Positions 7,351-11,405 of a DNA stretch of 11,405 nucleotides are shown here, one piece after another. This stretch comes from Candidatus Onthomorpha intestinigallinarum (GTDB lineage Bacteria > Bacteroidota > Bacteroidia > Bacteroidales > P3). The first letter of the stretch is position 1. Each line of letters begins with the position of its first letter. The notes beneath the pieces were generated by a model. It had not been told where the DNA came from and did no database searches. It saw only the letters and a program-made list of their open reading frames with translations. The stretch covers positions 1 through 11,405 of the forward strand of contig DXGG01000125.1 of the NCBI GenBank assembly GCA_019114015.1, read 5' to 3'. A program made the translations under genes and the position numbers.

Positions 7351-7926
7351 ATGCAAGACCCGATGGATTTGAAACTGTTGAAGAAACAAACAAGAAAACA
7401 GATAAGGGAACAAAAAAAACTCTTCCCTCAGGAAGAAAAAACAAAACAATCCTCACAAATATTCTCCGCAATAGAACAATCGGACATGTTCCGCAAGGCA
7501 AAGGTCATATTGTTGTACTGGTCCATGGATGACGAGGTGGACACCCACGAATTCATCCTTAAATGGTACGGAAACAAGACCATACTTCTGCCCTGCGTTT
7601 CGGGCGATGACCTTATACTGAGGCGTTTCGAAGGCATGCAGAGCATGAAGGAAGGAGAACAGTTCTCCATACTGGAACCGACGGGAGCGGTTTTCGATGA
7701 TTATTCCGCAATAGAACTGATGATTATACCCGGAATGGCATTCGACAGAGAGAAAAACAGACTCGGAAGAGGCAGAGGATTCTATGACAGACTGCTTTCG
7801 GTGAACCGATGCACCAAAATAGGTATATGTTTCGATTTCCAACTGTTGGACAAGGTGCCTGTGGAGGACTTCGACGTGAAAATGGATTATGTCTTCTCAT
7901 ATAACACGCTTATAGGCAATGAGTAA
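7351..7926 (+). CDS. 5-formyltetrahydrofolate cyclo-ligase
   Basis: A 191-residue cytoplasmic enzyme of the MTHFS/YgfA family. It uses ATP to convert 5-formyl-THF to 5,10-methenyl-THF, returning this folate store to the one-carbon pool. The signature is at 128-149: GMAFD (128-132), then RLGRGRGFYDRLL with the glycine-rich ATP-phosphate loop at 138-147. The substrate-side motif YWSMDDEVDT (56-65) and the basic N-terminal helix (KKQTRKQIRE, 11-20) also match, and length is normal. Two in-frame ATGs exist, at 7351 and 7363. I prefer 7351 because an A-rich AATCAAA precedes it, as is common in this phylum, but 7363 would give a more typical family N-terminus (MDLKLLKKQ). No Shine-Dalgarno sequence decides between them. 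The stop overlaps the lnt start by 8 bases (ATGAGTAA), suggesting coupled translation. Confidence 0.93.
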   Translation: MQDPMDLKLLKKQTRKQIREQKKLFPQEEKTKQSSQIFSAIEQSDMFRKAKVILLYWSMDDEVDTHEFILKWYGNKTILLPCVSGDDLILRRFEGMQSMKEGEQFSILEPTGAVFDDYSAIELMIIPGMAFDREKNRLGRGRGFYDRLLSVNRCTKIGICFDFQLLDKVPVEDFDVKMDYVFSYNTLIGNE

Positions 7927-9580
7927 ATCGAGACTGTTTCTTGTTGCCTGCTTCTCCGGGGTGCTTCTGTCACTGGCATGGCTGGAACTGAACTTCGCAC
8001 CATTGATGCTGATTGCGTTCGTACCACTTTTGTGGATGGAGAACATCATAGCGGAGAATAAAATCGGCGGAGGCTTCTCCAAAACGGCCGTTTTCCGTTA
8101 TTCCTATCCCGCCTTCCTTATCTGGAACGCCACCACAATATATTGGATAGCCTATGCAACTCCCTTTGCACTTGTCCTTCCGTTCTTTCAGGCCGCACTG
8201 ATGTCGCTGGCCTTGCAGTTGGCACACTGGACCAGAAAGGCATTCAACGCCAAGGGCGTGGCGGGAAACCTTTTTTTTGTCGTCTTCTTCCTTGCCCTTG
8301 AATATGTGGAACTGCACTGGGACCTCAACTTCCCGTGGCTTAACCTGGGCAACAGCTTTGCAAAATACCCTGTCCTTGTACAATGGTACGAATACACCGG
8401 AGTGGGCGGCGGAAGCCTTTGGATAATGCTTTGCAACATAGCATTCCTGTACCTGCTCCAACAGAACTTGAAAAGAGAAAAACGGATTCAGAAAAGAAAA
8501 AATTCTTTTCTGAACACATTTTTCTGTCTTTTGATTCCGATTTTGCCCGTCTGCCTGTCCGTCGTTCTTTTCGTTTCTTTCAAACAGCAGAAGGCGGAGC
8601 CTTCGGAGGTTGTCGTCATACAACCCAACCTCGACCCTTACGGCAGCCAGTACGATTTGAGTCCCAAAGACGTATGTGACATAATAACGGACCTTGCCGA
8701 CAGCAAAGCGGGAAAGAATACGGACTATATACTTTGTCCCGAAAGCTGTCTTCAGGATTACGCCTGGGAGGAAAGAATAGAACGGAGTCCGAGCGTCGCC
8801 CATCTTAGACAATACTCTAACAAATACCCCAAGGCCGAGATAATAGCGGGCATGTCCTCAAGGAGGATGCTTTCGGCGGGACAAAAGACAAGTGCGGCAA
8901 GAGAATATCCCTACATGAAAGGCATGTATTACGAGAACTGCAACATAGCAATCAAGATAGACCGGGACAGTATCATGCCCGAGAGCCAGATAAGACACAA
9001 GAGCGTACTGACACCGGGAGTTGAGAAGATGCCCTTCAAACAGTATCTCGGCTTTATGGAGAGATTTGCGCTGGATTTGGGCGGAACGGTCGGCAGTCTC
9101 GGCGTTGACGAAGGTTTTGTCGTATTCACCGGCCGCGACAAGCCCAAGGTGGCCACGGCAATATGCTATGAGTCGGTTGACGGGCAATACATAGCGGACT
9201 TGACCAAAGAGGGAGCGGAACTGTTGTTCATAATAACCAACGACGGTTGGTGGAAGGACTCGCCGGGACACCGTCAGCATGCGGCCTTTGCAAGACTGAG
9301 GGCGATAGAGAACAGACGCTATGTGGCAAGAAGCGCCAATACGGGCATATCCTGCTTTATCGATCCGAGGGGAAAGGTTCTGCAACATACCTCCTATTGG
9401 ACACGCGAGGCAATCAGCCAGAAGCTTGTACCGCAAAAGCGTATTACGTTCTACACCCGTTACGGCGACTATATATACAGACTATCGGCCGTGACGGCAT
9501 TGATGAGCCTTATGCTCGGCTTTGTAGTTGACAGACTGAGAAGGGCGGACAGATTGAAAACAATAAAAAACCATAGATAA
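7919..9580 (+). CDS. lnt: Apolipoprotein N-acyltransferase
   Basis: A 553-residue inner-membrane enzyme that adds the third acyl chain to the N-terminal cysteine of lipoproteins, the last step of lipoprotein maturation. The N-terminal part (about 5-220) holds several hydrophobic helices. A periplasmic nitrilase-type domain follows (about 228-500), and a final helix lies near 522-538. The catalytic triad is visible: E275 in ILCPES, K361 in IRHKSVLTPG and C416 in ATAICYES. Downstream, FIITNDGWW (437-445) and RLRAIENRRYVARSANTGIS (459-478) are strong family motifs. Length is close to the usual 500-550. It overlaps the folate gene by 8 bases and the transporter by 1 base (TAATG). Substrates would include the TamL-like lipoprotein encoded upstream. 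I see no missing residue or frame break. Confidence 0.95.
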   Translation: MSKSRLFLVACFSGVLLSLAWLELNFAPLMLIAFVPLLWMENIIAENKIGGGFSKTAVFRYSYPAFLIWNATTIYWIAYATPFALVLPFFQAALMSLALQLAHWTRKAFNAKGVAGNLFFVVFFLALEYVELHWDLNFPWLNLGNSFAKYPVLVQWYEYTGVGGGSLWIMLCNIAFLYLLQQNLKREKRIQKRKNSFLNTFFCLLIPILPVCLSVVLFVSFKQQKAEPSEVVVIQPNLDPYGSQYDLSPKDVCDIITDLADSKAGKNTDYILCPESCLQDYAWEERIERSPSVAHLRQYSNKYPKAEIIAGMSSRRMLSAGQKTSAAREYPYMKGMYYENCNIAIKIDRDSIMPESQIRHKSVLTPGVEKMPFKQYLGFMERFALDLGGTVGSLGVDEGFVVFTGRDKPKVATAICYESVDGQYIADLTKEGAELLFIITNDGWWKDSPGHRQHAAFARLRAIENRRYVARSANTGISCFIDPRGKVLQHTSYWTREAISQKLVPQKRITFYTRYGDYIYRLSAVTALMSLMLGFVVDRLRRADRLKTIKNHR

Positions 9581-11142
9581 TGTTCAGAAAAGTACCACAC
9601 ACATACGTTATAATTTTTTCGTTGATAGTGTTTGCGGCGGTTGCGACATGGTTCGTACCCGCGGGAGTCTTCGAAAGGGCCGAGGTAGTCACCGAATCGG
9701 GCAAGACGGTCAACCAGATAGTTCCCGGTTCGTTCCACTCTGTCGAACAGTCTCCCCAGACATGGCAGATAATGTCGGCATTCTTCAAGGGGTTTCAGAA
9801 AGCACCCGCCATCATAGCCTTCCTGCTTATTCTCGGAGGGGCGTTCTGGATACTGAACGAAACGAAGGCGATAGACATGGGGGTACAGTCCTTTCTGAAA
9901 AAGTCTTCCTCGCTGGAAAAATACGGACTATTCAGGTTCATAGGTGTGAACAACCTGATTATCATAGTAATCATGACCATGTTTTCCTTGTTCGGAGCCA
10001 TTTTCGGCATGAGTGAGGAAACCATAGCCTTTGTGGCCATCTTCGTTCCTTTGGCAATATCCATGGGATACGACTCCATAACGGGCGTATGCCTGTGTTT
10101 CCTCGCTGCGGGGCTCGGTTTTGCGGGCTGCGTACTCAATCCGTTCACCCTCGGCATAGCTCAGGACATAGCAGGTGTGAAAATGTTCTCGGGAATAGAG
10201 TACAGAATCGTGGTATGGTTCATAATAACGTTCATCGGCATAGCATTTGTGCTGATGTATGCAAACAGAATAAAAAAGAATCCGAAAAAATCCATAATGT
10301 ACAATGAGGACGAATACTGGAGGAGAAACAGCGAGTCGGCATACACCCTCAAGGCCGTGAAGGCATCGGTGACCTGTTGGGCGGCTTATCTTGCGGCGCT
10401 TGCGGTTCAGATTGCCTTCTGCATATGCACAAAGCATCCGGCGCTTGTAACGACGACTGTCCTGTTCGGAATCATATCCTTTTTCATGATACGCAAGTCC
10501 ATGCAGATGTTTTCGCTTTCGCTGTTGATTTTCACCATAGTTTATCTTGTTGTTGGCGTCATGGTGTTCGAATGGGGCTTTGAACAGATAGCGGCATTGT
10601 TTTTCGGCATGGCTGTAATTACCGGTATGGCCTTGGGCAAATCGGCAAGCGATATAGCCAAACTGTTCATTGCGGGAGCCAAAGACATGCTTTCAGCCGC
10701 ACTGGTTGTGGGACTGGCCTCCGGAATCATCATAATATTGGAAGATGGCAAGATAATAGACACATTTCTCAATTCTTTGGCGGGGGCCATTTCAGGAAGC
10801 GGCCGGATAGGAGCCTTGAGCATAATGTACGGATTCCAGTCGGTATTGAACGCAATCATCACTTCTGGCACCGCAAAGGCCGCAATGCTAATGCCCATGT
10901 TTGCAGAGATAGCCAACATGACGGGCATATCGTTGCAGGCAGCGGTGACGGCCTTTCACATAGGGGACGGATTCACCAACCTTATAACCCCTACCTCGGG
11001 AGTATTGATTGCGGTATTGGGACTTGCCAGAATACCTTATGCAAAATGGGTAAGGTTTTCGTGGAAGTTTCTTTTGGCTATGGTCATACTCGGCTGGTTG
11101 CTGCTGATACCTACGGTGACGATGAATCTTCCCGATTTTTAG
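9580..11142 (+). CDS. YfcC/DcuC-family membrane transporter
   Basis: A 520-residue integral inner-membrane protein with about a dozen hydrophobic segments. The first half carries FGMSEETIAFVAIFVPLAIS (142-161), then GYDSITGV (163-170) and GLGFAGCVLNPFTLGIAQ (178-195). The second half repeats the plan with SGTAKAAMLMP (429-439) and GDGFTNLITPTSG (462-474). These paired motifs are typical of the YfcC branch of the DcuC/ArcD-like ion-transporter superfamily, whose members are variously annotated as C4-dicarboxylate, amino-acid or short-chain fatty-acid carriers. The substrate cannot be told from sequence. A charged cytoplasmic loop (about 229-256) separates the halves. ATG 9580 shares its A with the lnt stop (TAATG), so translation is probably re-initiated directly from lnt. 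No reason for pairing with lnt and folate salvage is obvious. Confidence 0.87.
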   Translation: MFRKVPHTYVIIFSLIVFAAVATWFVPAGVFERAEVVTESGKTVNQIVPGSFHSVEQSPQTWQIMSAFFKGFQKAPAIIAFLLILGGAFWILNETKAIDMGVQSFLKKSSSLEKYGLFRFIGVNNLIIIVIMTMFSLFGAIFGMSEETIAFVAIFVPLAISMGYDSITGVCLCFLAAGLGFAGCVLNPFTLGIAQDIAGVKMFSGIEYRIVVWFIITFIGIAFVLMYANRIKKNPKKSIMYNEDEYWRRNSESAYTLKAVKASVTCWAAYLAALAVQIAFCICTKHPALVTTTVLFGIISFFMIRKSMQMFSLSLLIFTIVYLVVGVMVFEWGFEQIAALFFGMAVITGMALGKSASDIAKLFIAGAKDMLSAALVVGLASGIIIILEDGKIIDTFLNSLAGAISGSGRIGALSIMYGFQSVLNAIITSGTAKAAMLMPMFAEIANMTGISLQAAVTAFHIGDGFTNLITPTSGVLIAVLGLARIPYAKWVRFSWKFLLAMVILGWLLLIPTVTMNLPDF

Positions 11143-11211
11143 GAATGTATTTACGGTTTCGCGGCCCGACTGATGACTTTCACAGGGTTGTTGGCACAAT
11201 ACGCGCAAGGC

Positions 11212-11295
11212 GAAAAGTCTCGGGAAAAAAGTAATAAGTCGTCAGGGGAATTTGAAAAGTCAATAGGAAAAAATAATAAGTCAAGAGATCAACAC
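11212..11295 (+). repeat. Two imperfect 42-base tandem repeats
   Basis: Unit 1 (11212-11253) and unit 2 (11254-11295) each start GAAAAGTC, have a purine-rich middle containing a run of A, and then carry TAATAAGTC exactly 20 bases after the unit start. The first 29 bases match at about 23 positions, while the last 13 bases differ. AAAAGTC recurs at 11299 and 11321 in the adjacent hairpins. The period is a multiple of three and lies in one open frame, giving the 14-residue pattern EKS(x)5-NKS(x)4. Confidence 0.65.
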
Positions 11296-11297
11296 GC

Positions 11298-11314
11298 AAA
11301 AAGTCTGACTTTTT
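11298..11314 (+). terminator. Candidate hairpin terminator A
   Basis: AAAAAGT (11298-11304) pairs with ACTTTTT (11308-11314) across a CTG loop. The 3' arm supplies the T run. The stem is A-T rich and weak, and it could act in both directions. It lies about 155 bases after the transporter stop, so it is a plausible but not certain end of the operon. Confidence 0.4.
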
Positions 11315-11320
11315 AGGGCG

Positions 11321-11336
11321 AAAAGTCCGACTTTTT
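11321..11336 (+). terminator. Candidate hairpin terminator B
   Basis: AAAAGT (11321-11326) pairs with ACTTTT (11330-11335) across a CCG loop, followed by one more T. It is a near copy of hairpin A, 22-23 bases downstream. Alternatively, its left arm can pair with the right arm of hairpin A. Confidence 0.4.
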
Positions 11337-11405
11337 GAGGTGAATGATGACGTTTTACAACTTTCTTCTCTTGAATAAATACGACGACATGGCTTTATTC
11401 CGTAA

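Larger units (their letters stand above)
11143..11405. other. Right-end region without a confidently identified gene
   Basis: These 263 bases after the transporter contain a 42-base tandem repeat (11212-11295) and two related short hairpins (11298-11336). Two small open frames are also present: 11173-11316, 47 residues and rich in Lys and Ser, and a frame open from ATG 11344 to the window edge (starting MMTFYNFLLL), preceded by a weak GAGG. I recognise neither product and do not call either as a gene. No Bacteroidota TAnnTTTG promoter is visible here. Confidence 0.6.

Noticed and set aside
7172..7372. 66-codon plus-strand frame across the tRNA
   Set aside because: It reads through the tRNA-His cloverleaf and terminator, a common spurious open frame over tRNA genes.
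11143..11199. Stop-codon read-through extending the transporter into the downstream in-frame open stretch
   Set aside because: The transporter already has a complete family-length C-terminus at its TAG, and the downstream stretch has no membrane character. The shared frame is most simply chance.
11212..11336. CRISPR array
   Set aside because: The repeats are imperfect and directly abutting, there are only two full units without uniform unique spacers, and no cas gene is present.
11344..11405. Possible start of another gene running off the right edge
   Set aside because: The frame is open for only 20 codons, with a weak GAGG upstream and no promoter. That is too short to call, though the sequence beyond the window could rescue it.

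Overview
The window is 11.4 kb of chromosomal DNA from a member of the Bacteroidota, most likely the order Bacteroidales. The evidence is threefold. Promoters are of the Bacteroidota type (a TAnnTTTG element near -7, with TTTG near -33). The first gene encodes a secreted protease ending in a type IX secretion (T9SS) sorting domain. The lipopolysaccharide and outer-membrane assembly genes have Bacteroidota-like sequences. All genes lie on the + strand, nothing is visibly broken, and there is no sign of a phage, insertion sequence or CRISPR array.

Region 1 (34-7102) reads as one five-gene operon behind a promoter at the left edge. Its genes are a T9SS-exported M14B zinc carboxypeptidase, a small membrane histidine kinase with almost no extracytoplasmic part, a signal-peptide-bearing outer-membrane beta-barrel protein of unknown function, the Kdo transferase WaaA/KdtA, and a TamA/BamA-like outer-membrane lipoprotein (TamL type). 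Gaps are 4, 13 and 11 bases, followed by a 17-base overlap. All of the products belong to the cell envelope: lipid A core assembly, outer-membrane protein insertion, surface proteolysis and membrane signalling.

Region 2 (7142-7306) is a stand-alone tRNA-His gene with its own consensus promoter and a strong intrinsic terminator. The terminator's T tract ends in the TTTG that can serve as the -33 element of the next promoter.

Region 3 (7304-11142) is a second operon of three genes that overlap by 8 bases and 1 base: 5-formyltetrahydrofolate cyclo-ligase, apolipoprotein N-acyltransferase (Lnt) and a YfcC/DcuC-family membrane transporter. Lnt would complete acylation of lipoproteins such as the TamL-like protein of region 1.

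Region 4 (11143-11405) has no confidently identified gene. It holds a 42-base imperfect tandem repeat inside a small lysine/serine-rich open frame (11173-11316). Two near-identical AAAAGTC/GACTTTT hairpins follow, and their four arms can pair in alternative ways. This is the least explained part of the window. The rest is ordinary core envelope and housekeeping content, and I see no convincing new multi-gene system.
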